From Chimonanthus salicifolius (lineage: Eukaryota; Streptophyta; Magnoliopsida; Laurales; Calycanthaceae), in NCBI GenBank assembly GCA_013350335.1, contig CM023539.1, positions 28,575,043 to 28,639,042 of the forward strand: DNA of 64,000 nt, written 5' to 3'. A program made the translations under genes and the position numbers. The number at the start of each line of letters is the position of its first letter. Positions within the stretch are counted from its first letter, which is position 1. This document shows positions 36,410 to 48,312 of the stretch, piece after piece. The notes under the pieces were generated by a model. It was not told the DNA's origin. It made no database searches and was given only the letters and a program-made list of their open reading frames with translations.

Positions 36410-37692
36410 TGTAGTACCTTGACCCAAATTAGGCAAAATTAGCTAAATAAATCCTTCTTTGACCGGTTAATCTCGAGGATTATAGTTAGGGCTTTGTGAA
36501 AAGCCTAGTTGTGGGCCAATCTGAGCTCAAAAACTCAGTGATCCAGTTCGTCCAGTTGGAGGGGCAAAATGGTAATTTACCACTTACTGTTATTATTTTA
36601 TTTTCTGTGTCGTTATGTGATTATTATTAGAAGATATTATTTTCCTTAATCAAGGATTCCTATTTCTGACTTTAAAATAATTTTATTTTCAGAAAATAGT
36701 ATTTAAAACCGCTAGTCAAAACCCCAAAAGGGAGAAATAAATATTTTTTTAATGGTTTTGAAAATGAGAAAATTTTTGAGGCAAGCATAGTATGTTAGAC
36801 CATTTTAGTATGGTCTAGTTTATTCTTTCAAACCCCAAAATGAGGACTTAAATCATTTTATTTAACACAAGTTAAATTAAGTAAATAATGTTAAATTATG
36901 ATTTTTATTTAAATCTATGGTTTTTAGTGAGTTTTAAATCTCCAAATTTTTATGGTGATTAGAGTTTTTAAAACCCAACATTTTTGTTAGGTTGGATTAA
37001 ATTTATTCAGCATTAAAAGTATTGTTTTTAGTTAAAAATTGAATTTTATCAAAAGGGACCTTTTTGCAAAATCAGAAATTGTGGAGGACTTATTTGCAAC
37101 CAACAGTAACTTCTACCTGTTACTATTTCGGACGTAGGCAGCCGCTGCTTGCAGCTCCCACCCGTCCTATCACCCATTGCCTAACTTTTCTTTAAATGGC
37201 CTCAAGATCAACTGGTTTCACTCCCACATTTCTCATCCTCTCCCTCAGCTGTGAAAAACCAGCCGATCACTCCCTCTCCCTTAGCCTCTGTTTTAGAAAT
37301 TTCTTACCGTAACTCAAAGAGGAATATTTTTCAAAAGTTGGATTTTCAACCCAGGAACTCAAGTGAAGGTAACCACTGTGTTCTTCTTTAAATTTTAACT
37401 AGTTTAGAATCAAGTAGAAACAAATTTGGCCCAATTTTGAGTGAGAAAAACCGATTTCAAGTTTAAGGAAAATCATGGGATTTTTTGTGTTAGTGTGGCT
37501 TCATTTAAAATCCATTCGCTTAATCAGTGATAAAACTTTAAACCACTCCATATGGAAAGAGGACTCACTAAGGAGTCTATCTAACAAATTGGATGTGAAA
37601 ACCGAATCCAGAAAACCCACTGTTTCTAGATTCGTATTTCATAGAGTGTTGCCCGTTACTGTTTACTGTTGCAGACAGAGGAGGAAGATGAA

Positions 37693-38045
37693 TCTCGGAC
37701 GGTCCGAAGTTGTGTTTCAGAAGGTCCGACGGGTGACCTCCTTCGGACGGTCCGAGTGTGACCTTCGGACGTTCGAGCTTCAGTTCGAAGTCCCGAAGCG
37801 TCCGAGGCTAGCCACTCTCACGCTACTGCTCTAGGACTTTCCGAGTCCTGTTCGAAAGGACCGAACCCCTCTCGGACGATCCGAGCTTCACTTGGCATGA
37901 TCTGAGACACATAGCACCCACCGAAGCCTATTTTCTCTGTTTTTCGGTTCAGAACGGACCTTCGGACGGTCCGAAGACAGACTCAAATTCCGAAGTCTGT
38001 GACTAGTTTAGGCAATGCTTCGGGTGATCTGAAGCCACAGTACTT
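37693..38045 (+). repeat. cluster of CGGAC-N-GTCCG dyads in the solo LTR
   Basis: TTCGGAC-G-GTCCGAA and near copies occur at about 37695, 37742, 37872 (CGGACGATCCGAG) and 37971. Partial forms (TTCGGACGTTCGAG, GGTCCGACGGG, TTCCGAAG) lie between. Arms are up to 7 bp with a single central base. Confidence 0.7.
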
Positions 38046-38217
38046 GGTTCCGAGGCATGTTCCGAGGAACCCAGTTTTAGAATGAAAAATCTTGATTGAT
38101 TGATGATGAATGTGTTAGACCTAAGTTTTAATGAGATATTTATACTCCATTTATAATTTAAAAGTTGTACTAACCCTCTTCTCTTAATACTATAGTATAT
38201 ATACTATTGTATTCACT

Positions 38218-38430
38218 TCCAGGCCGACTTTATTTGTCTAGCATTGAGTGACTTCACTTCCAGGCCGACGCTATATCTGTCAGGCACTGAGTGATCCTCG
38301 AGGCCTTACTCAACATGTCAATCTGGTCCTATCAAGAAGACAATACGAGAAGTGACTTGAGTATCTAGACCTAACTCGATACGTCAATCTGGTCATGCCC
38401 AGAAGATAATATGAGTTTTGGACTGAGCAC
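38218..38430 (+). repeat. short tandem repeats related to the G1 leader repeat
   Basis: Two copies of a CTTCCAGGCCGAC ... GAGTGA unit, then two copies of TCAATCTGGTC...AGAAGA(C/T)AATA(C/T)GAG. The latter corresponds, on the element's strand, to the ~98-bp repeat of the G1 LTRs (TCCATGGTCC...AGAAGACAATACGAG). Confidence 0.6.
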
Positions 38431-39612
38431 CTTATTATTACTATATTGTAGATTATTATACTTAAAATGGTTAGAAACCAAGTAGGAGACTCAATACCAT
38501 TTACTTGGAGATTTTTGGGAAAACCAGTATGGTTTTGAAATATTACTGTATGTATGCATTTGAATGTTATGTGTATTGACCAACTATTGATTCTGCACTT
38601 GTTTGCTTATTGAACAGAGGCCACGATACCACACATTTTCGGTGAGGGAACTTAACTTTGCAGTAGGTGTAAACAAGTTTAATGAGATGGATTTTGAGCA
38701 ATGAATGGTTTCAAGTTTGATGAACCCACCCATGTGCATATACTTGATGCACTGCTGTAAGAAGTGCTTATGATAATTGTGAATGTTTATGATGTTGATC
38801 ATATGAGTTATGTGATACTGCTTCCACGTACCTTATACTATTGAACCATCGCCGAGTTGAGTGTGTCGGTTACGTCTACTGGACCAGGTGGGTCGACAGT
38901 GACTGACAAGATGTGTCAGTACCGGTTTTGAGGTGTATACCGGAGATGTACTTGCAAGGAGTATCTTGACCGTGTCGGGACTTAATACTATTGGTGACAG
39001 TATAGTATCTAGGGGTTACGGTGGATGATAGCAGTAATGGAAATGATGATGAGATTATACTTGATATTGAGAATTTATTATCAAGTATGAGATATTATAT
39101 TGCAAATGTTGATTATTTACTAACCTGGTATTTCATTAGACTTGCATTGTTATATTTCATTCACTGGGCTAGTTAGCTTACACCACTCACATTTCAGGAG
39201 ATGTGCCCGAGGAGGAGAACCCTCCGTATGAAGCTTAGGATGGTTAAACTGTTGCGTTGCCTTGAGATTCCCACTGAGGGGAATTCCGCTATCTTTGTTT
39301 TTTGGTTCCTTGAACCATTTGTTTATGTAAAGTACCGTGTGTGGTACTTAGTTTGTATTGATGTCATGTATTGAACTACCATGTGTTCCGTAGTGACGAT
39401 TATGTTGAAATAATAATTCATTGTGGGAATTATGTATTTATTGTTGTGTCTCTTTTGGGTAGACTTATGGTATATGTTTGAGTCGACATGTTGGGATCAT
39501 ATGTGACCTTTGGGCCTAACCGTTGATCCAGCCCAGTTAGAATTCTTGAGTTTAGTTTAAAAAAAAAATATCAGTCGTGTTCCGGGCCCACCTTTTGTGT
39601 CGGGGCGTGACA

Positions 39613-42600
39613 CTTTCAATTTTCAACATACTTGTACCGATTATCTCATTTCCAGGCCGACATATTGATATGGTCGATACATTGTATTGAAACTAGTTTC
39701 ATTTCTATTTTATCATACCCAGGTCGATGTATCTTCTCTGCGTAATTTCATCATCTTCATATTTCTTTTCCAATTCAGGTGTGTCATACCGAAACCGACA
39801 CATCGACTTTGTCGATGGGTTGCTCTCGGATTAATTGATCACCCGTTCATTCCGATTTTCATATTTGTCATACCCAGGCCAATACAATGACATAGGCGAT
39901 GTGTCATCCTGGGTTTACTTTCATATCTCGATATGTCGACTAGGTCGAGTCAGAAGTCATGGACCCATTATCCATGGCTTCCTTTACTCAGATGTTCATT
40001 GTTCTTGGTTCTTTCTTTCTAATTTCAATAATACAAGTTTTCTAAACAACCTAGTGTTATTGATTTACTCAAAAATATCAGGAATTCACCTACCTCGAGT
40101 GATTCGTAGGTGTACTCGAATGGGTGAAATCTGATCTTACATGTCTCCTTGCTCTCCACCCTCCTTGCTAGCTCGATTTCTCTTTCTCCTTGCTTGGTCT
40201 CTCCATCATTTCTCGGAAGAGAGAAAGTCTGTGAGGAGGTGAAGAGGTTCTTGGTCGAGTTGAGGGTTGAGATGTGAGTGAGAGTGTGAACTTGGGTGAG
40301 TAAGAGGGGTGCTCAGACAGTCTGTTGCTCCTCTCCTTCTCTATTTTCTTCTCTTTGTTTTTCTCTCCTTTTCTTTTCTTTATTTCTTTCTTTGTCCTTC
40401 ATTTTCTCTTCTTTTTATCTTCATCTCTTACTATCCCTAGACTCTTAATTGAGTCCTTGAAGATGGAAGAGGCATTGTAAATGCCCATGCATGGAAAAAT
40501 GAAGGGTTTGGACAGTGGTTGACCCAGCATCTGCTGAAGACATTCGAGCTACTCGACACATCGACTTTGTCGATGTATTGATCCATTTGATTATCTTTTC
40601 CACCGATCCATCGACCACGTCGACGTATCCTTCTGATAATCTAGACCTAGGGTTTAGATCTCAGTCCTCCCCGGCACATTGATCCAGTCGATGCATCGTT
40701 TGGAAACGTTTAGCTTTGCTGACACATTCGATCAAGTCGATGTCTCGCCTGAGGAAATTTAGTTTCCCCTTATCTCTTTTAATGTACATTCACATTTTTT
40801 GGACAAAAAACCATATATTTCATTTATATAATAAAAGAAATTACATAAAATAAGAAGTTAAAACTCTAAGTCCTTACAACTTCTCGCTTTAAAAATGGCA
40901 GCGACATTAATACCGCGTTTTAATGCGAAAACATTATTTTGCTGAATATTTCATGGTAAAATCGAAAATATTGGCGGTATTTGTGACAATGTATTCATAA
41001 AGATCCACACGACGTAAATTGGCAAAGTATGACCCATCGCTCCATAGCCAACACAATATTGACTAAGTTCGACCCATTGTTCCATAGGTATCTCCAACCT
41101 CACCACCCACCCAATCGTGGATGCTCATGCATGAATGCTCCACAAAATAATGTCATGCATGATTTCCATGTCATATATACAAATAATCTCAATAACATGC
41201 TAATAAGATAATAAATATTCTAAAAAGTAATATAGCGTGCTCTTAACAGCATAACATCATCAAAATGTACATGATTTCGACAAGGCCTCAACATTTATAA
41301 ATCATTCCATCACACATGTAAATCAGCACAATAAACAGGTTCATGCAATACATCACCAATTTATAAATTCACAAATTCTAATGCATGAATATCGTGCCAC
41401 AAGTAACACAAATTTCACAACCACAAATTCGAACATCAAGGTTGGGTTTTTCAACAAGGCAAACGCGCAATAAGTACTTGGCTGGGTGAACTGAGGTGCT
41501 CACTGGCTACTAAACATTTAACAAAAATATTCCATTACACTATGTGAGCTTGCACCGAAAATTTAACCTGTTAAATTAACAAAATTCTCAATCTTTATTT
41601 TAAACCCAAACTATGCATTCTCAACGTTCCAAAACAGGATTCATTAGTAATAGCTGTACATAATAAACAAAACATGTAATGAAATTGTTCTTCTCACCTA
41701 AAACTACGTGAAGTGCATGGTGGTAGCTAGAAATCCAAGCTTTAATGACAAGACTTTCATCTGGTACAATTTCTTTTTAAGATTCTAAGCAATTAAAATT
41801 ATGTTTATTAGGTCCTTTTAAGTAACATTAGTCCATTGGTCAAAATGGACACACCACTGTCCTACCTAAGATGATCAAAAGTCATGAGTTTTTAAGTAAT
41901 GGTCTAAGATCACACAACATGGTCGAATAGTGCAAAATTTGACATTATTGTAGAATTTACAGGGAGCTATACGAATATTAAAAAATTCTAATACTTTTTA
42001 TAGTAGATTGGTCTTTTTGTTAGGATTTTAGAAATATTTCATTTGTCTCATTTTGAGTTCCCTAGCCCAAGTTATGGCTACTTTCATCAAACAGTTACAT
42101 ATAGCCAAACAAGTTGTAGTCTATGAACGAATTTCAGATTACAGACAATATTTGACGCATCAAATTAGATCCAAGAATTCTCAAAATGATATTAAAGTTT
42201 GCACCATTCCAAGGTCTCTAGATTCATATATATTTAATTTCGTGGACTGCTGCAGAACTATCATACAGATCTTAGATATGGAATTTGGTTTTGATTTACA
42301 TTAGAAACAAGTAACAACCCATCAGCTAGAACAATATTGCCCGCTTTGGGGCCCATACATCCTCATGGCTTTGCATTGGAAACAAGTGTCATATTAGAGC
42401 CCAAAAGGCGTTGTGCTGAATGGGAGGAGAAGTTATTGTTAGCCCAAATGATCAAAGATTTATTTTGATGATGACTAAACCATTGACTTGTGATACTAAT
42501 GTTTGTATTGAACTTTTCTTATAAGATAGAAAATACAGTTTGCCTCCATACATCAAGAGTAACAAAAATGCCATGAGCAGAATAAAACACAAATCTGAAT

Positions 42601-42949
42601 GACTCATGGATTGCTGCTGTTGGATATCGAGCTTGTTAAAGACCAAACTTCAACAGGATCAAAAGGCTCTTGAATCAAGCATGATAATCATGTGAAAGAG
42701 TGAGCTTCAAGAACATCAAAAGGCTTATCAAGAAGAAGAAGTCACAAGCGTGTGAAAGGTCGAGCTGAGAAGAAGAACATCCAAAGGCTTGTGAAAAAGA
42801 GAGAAAAACTTGTGAAAGACAGTGCTTCAATACAAACCAAAAGGCTTTTTTTTTCTAGAAGAAACTAGCCCAGTGCGAGATCAACCATCACTCCATTATA
42901 AGGGCTAAATCTGATAAAGCACTTGCAGCTTGAAGAAGATGAGGAAAAC
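39613..42949. other. decayed LTR-like repetitive DNA with dyad arrays
   Basis: No intact gene. Parts between 39640 and 41700 follow the order of blocks seen in minus-oriented gypsy LTRs (CT-rich leader near 40140-40440, CATGCATGATTTCCATG near 41155). It is too diverged to place ends, and no terminal TG/CA pair with a TSD was found. 41900-42950 is unclassified; near 42640-42850 a loose ~55-bp repeat (CATCAAAAGGCTT, GTGAAAG) is seen. Confidence 0.45.
39650..40770. repeat. dispersed CATCGAC-GTCGATG dyads
   Basis: About nine copies of an imperfect dyad of the form CGACACATCGAC-TTT-GTCGATG, at about 39653, 39717, 39785, 39869, 39924, 40550, 40603, 40675 and 40723. The clearest are at 39795 and 40553. 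They form two clusters separated by CT-rich DNA. Confidence 0.65.
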
Positions 42950-43660
42950 TAAAGATTGTTGCTGCTCAAACTTCAAGTGGTTTTTGTTTCCGTTTTGGAT
43001 AGGTTTTTAGTTGAGCGTTTAACCTTCTTAGCTATTCTTTTAAATTCTAAAATGGCATCTGATTTCTCTCCGTAACCTAGGTAAATCTGGAGAAATCATC
43101 TACGATAACAAGGAAGTACTTCTTCTCTCCTTGACTTTTAATCTTTGTAGGCCCTAGAAGTTCCAGGGTCTTTGAGATTCTAAGGAACTTAAAGGCATTC
43201 TCCACAAATTACCTTGTCTTTGCGACTAATTTGGACAGGCCGTCTAGATGAATACTTAGTCTAGATAAATCCCTTAAATTGACATGTTCTAACCTTCTAT
43301 GCGAAAGATTTGCTTCATTACTTTATGCCATATAACAGGAAGTAAAATAAGATGAATTGAGCACAACAATCATCAAACGTTCTTAGTCCTTTCATCACAA
43401 TTTCACCATCTTTTGAAGCAATCTCACATCCTCTCTGATGGTCATTGTCACACAGTTGTGATATACCTATAAGATTATGTTTCAGACCATTCACATATAG
43501 AACATTATCTAGTTTGGGTAGGTCTCTAATCTTGAGATTTCCTTTACCACAAATTTGGGTTGTGTTTCCATCACCCAAAATTACATTTTCCCCAACAATT
43601 TTTTCTAGATCTGATTACTTTCTAACTGGGATGAAGTGGAGGCATCAAGGATTATGAGAT
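42950..43660 (-). pseudogene. Ty1/copia pre-integrase and integrase fragment
   Basis: On minus, an 86-aa stretch (43318-43578) reads MGDGNTTQICGKGNLKI ... LPKLDNVLYVNGLKHNLIGISQLC, the region before copia integrase. Further 3' (43060-43150) it reads 'GEKKYFLVIVDDFSRF', the first catalytic Asp segment, in another frame with stops. Closest in style to SIRE/Tork copia elements. Gag, the rest of pol and the RNase H are absent. Confidence 0.82.
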
Positions 43661-43935
43661 TTTTCTTTACTGTTTGGTTACTATAGACTCTTTAGAGAAA
43701 TTCTTATGCATCCTTAATTGTTTCATATGTTTCAATAACCTTAAGTTAACTTCGAGAGACACCACACTTAATTGCCTTGAGAGCTCTAGTAATCCCATGA
43801 TAGAGGTTTCTCTCAAATTCATCTGTCCTTGGTGAACCTCTAAATTGGTTGATCCTTTATGTACAATTTTTGTAGGATGTAACCACGCTCTTATGATAGT
43901 TTCCCAAACAATTCTTAAAGTCCTTTAGGGTGCTA
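43661..43935 (-). other. decayed copia internal DNA
   Basis: Lies between the pol fragment and the LTR end on minus. Only 0.27 kb separates them, so gag and protease have been deleted. No motif could be read. Confidence 0.4.
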
Positions 43936-44592
43936 GATTGAACCCGGGGGGGGGGGGGGGGGGGCAGAGGTGGGGGTTGGTTAATAGGGCAATCACAAAT
44001 TTTAATGGTCTTTAAAAAATTCTTGATTAATCAAATGATTTGCAGCAGATTAATTTAGATTAATCAAGTGTGTGATAAAAGAGTGTGCGCAATTAAAAGA
44101 TCAATTACACAAGCATAAGACCAAATCACTCACAACACATAATATAGAGTGGTTCAGTTAAACAATCCACATCCAGTGTTGGACTTACCCTCTCTAGGGC
44201 TATCCCATATTCACTAAGTGGGAATTAAACACACACTAATAGATTAGGACTTCCACCTAATCAATTGGTTCGGAATTTTACCCAACTCCTATCCCTCTAT
44301 TTTTTATAGTGGTTCAAGAGAAAAACTAATCTCTTTAATCCACTTCACAATTATTTGAAAATTAAAATCAAACACTAAGAAGCCCTTGCCTTTGGATAGC
44401 TCAACCTTATAGATTTATGCTTGTTGAAGATGTCCTTCGCATTGTGATGTCGACGATGTCGAATATGTACCTTGTGTATGTTTAATCACAATCCTTGGGT
44501 AAGGTCTCTAGGATTTAAGATACACCAATACTTATCCTACATTTGTTTTACTCTCTCTCTCTCTCTCTCTCTCTCTTGATCTCAATCAAGAT
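43936..44592 (-). repeat. SIRE/Maximus-like copia LTR, 3' part, minus
   Basis: Reverse complement of sequence like 46308-46939: both share TTAGGACTTCCACCTAATCAATTG, cut here as 'GATTAGGTGGAAGTCCTAAT' on minus, plus GAACCACT and CACTTAGTGAAT blocks. It ends toward lower coordinates in the C-rich tract typical of this LTR type, here expanded to 19 consecutive G on plus (43946-43964). A (CT)13 run (44551-44576) marks the boundary with the plus-oriented LTR. Confidence 0.7.
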
Positions 44593-45464
44593 TGTTAGTG
44601 CCTTGGCTTGCCAAGTCACCTATTTGTAAATTTCATGACTTAGGTGAAGCATTTCTTAGGAAGATCAAAGCGATGATCAAGACTCAAGTGATGAATACTG
44701 AATCAAGAACTGAAGCATTGGAGGATCAAAAGAAGATTCAAGCATCACCAGTGTATGGAAATCACACAGGTATATTGGCCATAGATGACTCTAGGGTGGA
44801 CCCAACACACCTAGGAAGACCTTTCCTAGGCTTAGAACTCATATTGGTAAAATTAGACCAAGCTTAGAGAAAATGGACCAAAGTCTTGGAGCACCTTCAA
44901 CATATGTTGAAAAATATGTCAGGGTTTGTGAGAGTCTTTCACTCTATAAAATGAACTAATTATATTGGTAAAACCACCATGGTTGGATATATTATTGAAA
45001 TATCTTTTCATAGAGCCCAAGAACACTCAAAACGGAGTTCGGGAGCCGAAGATATGACGATTTTAGTGGAGGGCAATTTTGATGAAAAATTGTCAGTCGA
45101 CCCATCTACATCATAGACCACTCTATACACAGACCCATCTATAATACCGACCTGTCGACTTGGGTTTGACAAGTTTCTGGACTCGAAAGCCTATCTACAG
45201 GGGGTTGCTCCAGATCGATACACTCGACATGACAGACACATCGAACATAAAGTTTGTCGACCCGTCGATGACATAGACCCATCTATAATGACTGTTATCT
45301 ACCTGTTGAGTTGCAATTAATGCGTAACGGTCACCTTGGTAGTAGTCACGTTAGGCTCACCGACCAGTCTATGTTATAGACTCGTCTATGACCCTATCAC
45401 TGACCAGTCTATGTTATAGACTCGTCTATGACTCTGTGTTGGGAAATCTTTAGGATGCTTATTT
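44593..45464 (+). repeat. SIRE-like LTR, part 1, with GTCTAT-ATAGAC dyads
   Basis: U3-like sequence. From 45090 to 45436 it holds repeated Sal I-like dyads (GTCGACCCATCTA, CCTGTCGAC) and two tandem copies of GACCAGTCTATGTTATAGAC (near 45364 and 45404), each with GTCTAT/ATAGAC arms, followed by CGTCTATGAC. Confidence 0.65.
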
Positions 45465-46302
45465 TGTGATACCCCTGCCCCTTGTGAAACACACCAAACT
45501 GATGTGGGAAGTCCTACATCAGTTTGGAAGAAAGAGAATGGTGGGTTTATTTGATGGCACCCACCTCTACTCTAGTGTGAGGCATTCCAGCCTAGTGGGT
45601 AGTGGAAACAAGACCTTGAAGGGATTGGACCCCAGAGAGGAGAATATCATGCTGTGTGTTATGACTTGTATACTCTAATACCAGGTGAGGCCATTTGGGG
45701 CTGGCCATGTGGGCCAGGGCCCAAGAACAAAACCGTGCGAGCTCGCTTGTCTGTGAGGCCTAGAGTAGACAATATCACATTGAGTTGGACCCTAAGCCTT
45801 GTATTCGGGTTTGGTTGTTACAAATTGGTATCAAAGCCAATTTCAACACTCAGACTGTGTGGGCTTTTCCTCCTTCCCTGGTGTTGTTGAGCTGGGCCGA
45901 TCGAGCCGGGGGCTGTTCGAGGCCTTGGGGGGGGAGGGTGTGATTGTGATACCCCTGCCCCTTGTGAAACACACCAAGCTGATGTGGGAAGTCCTACATC
46001 GGTTTGGAAGAAAGAGGATGGTGGGTTTATTTGAGGCCACCCACCTCTACTCTAGTGTGAGGCCTTCTAGCCTAGTGGGGTAGTGGAAACAAAACCTTGA
46101 GGGGGTGGACCCTAGAGAGGACAATATCATGCTGTGTGTTATGAGCTGCGTACTCTGATACCAGGTGAGGCCTTTTGGGCCTGGCCATGTGGGCCAGGGC
46201 CCAGGAACAAAACCGTGTGGGCTCGCTTGTGTACGAGGCCCAGAGCGGACAATATCACACTGAGTTGGACCCTAAGCCATGTGTTCGGGTCAGGTTGTTA
46301 CA
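45465..46302 (+). mobile_element. complete TRIM element (838 bp)
   Basis: Two 358-bp LTRs (45465-45822 and 45945-46302) open TGTGATACCCC and close TTGTTACA. The 122-bp internal region has primer site TGGTATCAAAGC (45826-45837) and a G-rich purine tract (GGGGGGGAGGGTG). Perfect TATTT duplications flank it (45460-45464, 46303-46307). The LTRs share the GATGTGGGAAGTCCTACATC palindrome typical of plant TRIMs and differ at roughly one position in ten, mostly transitions. No coding capacity; it needs proteins in trans. Confidence 0.93.
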
Positions 46303-46307
46303 TATTT

Positions 46308-46939
46308 AACCTTCGGATTTTGGAGGATTGCTTAGAAGCCTTTAACTTTGAAAATCTTAAGGTATTCCTAGAGATCCCAAACCTCTTCCAACTTCTCTCA
46401 AACACATTACATTGGTGAATCCATTTGAAATCCAATCACACAACTTATTGAGATTAAGAGAGAGAAGACAAAGTATAGGATAGAACTTGCAAATCTAAAA
46501 TCCTAGAACCTTTCTGAAAGCTTGTGTTTGTGCATACATTGGTACATCTTCTTCATCAAAGAGATCAAAGCTAGGGAGAACTCTTCAAGAAGCATATCTA
46601 CATCAAGTGAACTAAAAAGGCAAGTTCTTCTTCTTGTTTACATTTTAAACTTCATATTGTAAAGTGGATTAGAGAGGGTGTACTTTATAACCACTACAAA
46701 AAATAGAGAGTTTACTCTAGAGATTGGAAGGGGTTCCAATCAATTGATTAGGTGGAAGTCCTAATCTATTTGTGAGGGTATAATTCCATACTTAGTGAAT
46801 TTGGGATAACTCAAGAGTGAGTGAGTCCAATAGTGGATGTAAGTTTGTTTAAACCGAACCAGTATATATTTGGTGTCTATGTGTTTGATGAAATGCTTGT
46901 GTGAGTATTAAACTAATTTTCGCATCTCTTGTTGGCACA
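46308..46939 (+). repeat. SIRE-like LTR, part 2
   Basis: Continues the LTR after the TRIM. Inverted similarity to 43970-44320, including GATTAGGTGGAAGTCCTAAT and CTTAGTGAATTTGGGATA. Interrupted at 46939 by the minus solo LTR. Confidence 0.7.
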
Positions 46940-48011
46940 TGTAACGCCTCGCCCTTTTTCACTATGCTTTCCGAAACCAGAGTCTATTTTTTTTTTTTTA
47001 AATAACAGAGTGAGCAAGAGCGGGACATCACGACGTGAGCTAAGTCCGAACTTCTAAAGTCCGACCCTTAACTGGCCAACCCTATGTGTGCATGGACTAA
47101 GTCCATAAAAACGGTTCACACATAACAATATAAACATGCGGATTAAAAACATAACTGCGGAATTATAAGTACTCCAAGTCTTATCCATAATTAATATAAC
47201 ATAATTATCTAAATAAACATCCAACCATAGCAAATTATCTAAATTATTACATGCCCGAAGTCTAGTTACTCAAATTACAAGTCCATAAGTAACTTAATCA
47301 AAATAAAAACTAAAAGCATCCAAGCTCCTATGCTTGGCCCTTTTCGCGTTCGTCGTTTCCTTGTTTCCTGTATCATCCACTGGGGTAGAAGTAGGGCGTT
47401 AGAACAACGAGCCCAGTAAGTATTCCATTTAGGACTAACACATGGTTAGTACAAAACATATATAATAATATCATAATGTCAAAAACCATATAAACCATGC
47501 CATGGCATGATGTCAAATGCAATGAGTCCCACCCATCACAAGTACATATAAGTACCCCCACATAGGTCTTTCGGACGCTCTAACGGAGTGTGGCCCCTCC
47601 GGTTTCTTCTTGATGGAAATGCACATCAAGGTATCCCACATAGGTTTTTCGGACGCCCCGACAGAGTGTGGCCCCTTCGGTTATATATCCTTCACCCCAT
47701 GCCATGCATGAGATGCTAATGAAACACATGCTATTTTATATTGTAAACATAGCATTAAAAACTCACATTTGAAGAATATCTTTTCACAACATAAATTCAG
47801 CAAATTAAGAATAAAACATTGTACATAAACCCAGGGTTTTAAAGAGGTGGAATCCTACCAAACACCACTAATGTGTTCTTGCGCTTTCGTCCTATAACCA
47901 CTCACGATCGTACACAACTTGTGAGGTCCCGTTACCTTATAATATATCAATCAATTAAAACCATGTCCCATTTGATTTACAATAATGTCTAAGTCCATAA
48001 ACCCAACTTGT

Positions 48012-48312
48012 GGGGTTCGGCCATACACCATGGCCGAACCGCACTTACTAGGTTTTAGTCCCTCCTTTGGTTTATTAATCAATATCACCAAGTTAAATCA
48101 TTTAAACCCTTAACATAAATCCATAAACCAAACTTGGTGGGGTTCGGCCATACAACATGGCCGAACCTCACTCACTTGATTTGATCCCTCTTTGATCTAT
48201 TACTCCATCACCACTTAGTTAATCATTTAACAATTAATCATCTACCATTGGTAACCACCTAAGTCTACAAAATAAAACCTTGTGGGGTTCGACCATACAA
48301 CATGGCCGAACC
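48012..48312 (-). repeat. hairpin array in the minus LTR, segment 1
   Basis: Three GGGGTTCGGCCATAC...ATGGCCGAACC hairpins at 48012-48040, 48139-48167 and 48284-48312 (the third has GACC for GGCC), spaced 127 and 145 bp. Confidence 0.88.

Larger units (their letters stand above)
36410..39612 (+). repeat. solo gypsy LTR (3203 bp) with perfect TSD
   Basis: Opens TGTAGTACCTTGACCC and closes TTCCGGGCCCACC...GGGGCGTGACA, i.e. the same type of ends as the G1 LTR in the opposite orientation. Flanked by CTTTC on both sides (36405-36409 and 39613-39617). No primer site or polypurine tract adjoins it, so it is a solo LTR left by intra-element recombination. Open frames within (such as 37475-37834) are non-coding by context. 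Confidence 0.92.

Noticed and set aside
37475..37834. 119-aa plus-strand frame in the solo LTR
   Set aside because: Open mainly because it overlaps the GC-rich dyad cluster; the LTR is non-coding.
42053..42304. 83-aa plus-strand open frame
   Set aside because: The sequence resembles decayed LTR DNA; no protein motif and no partner frames.
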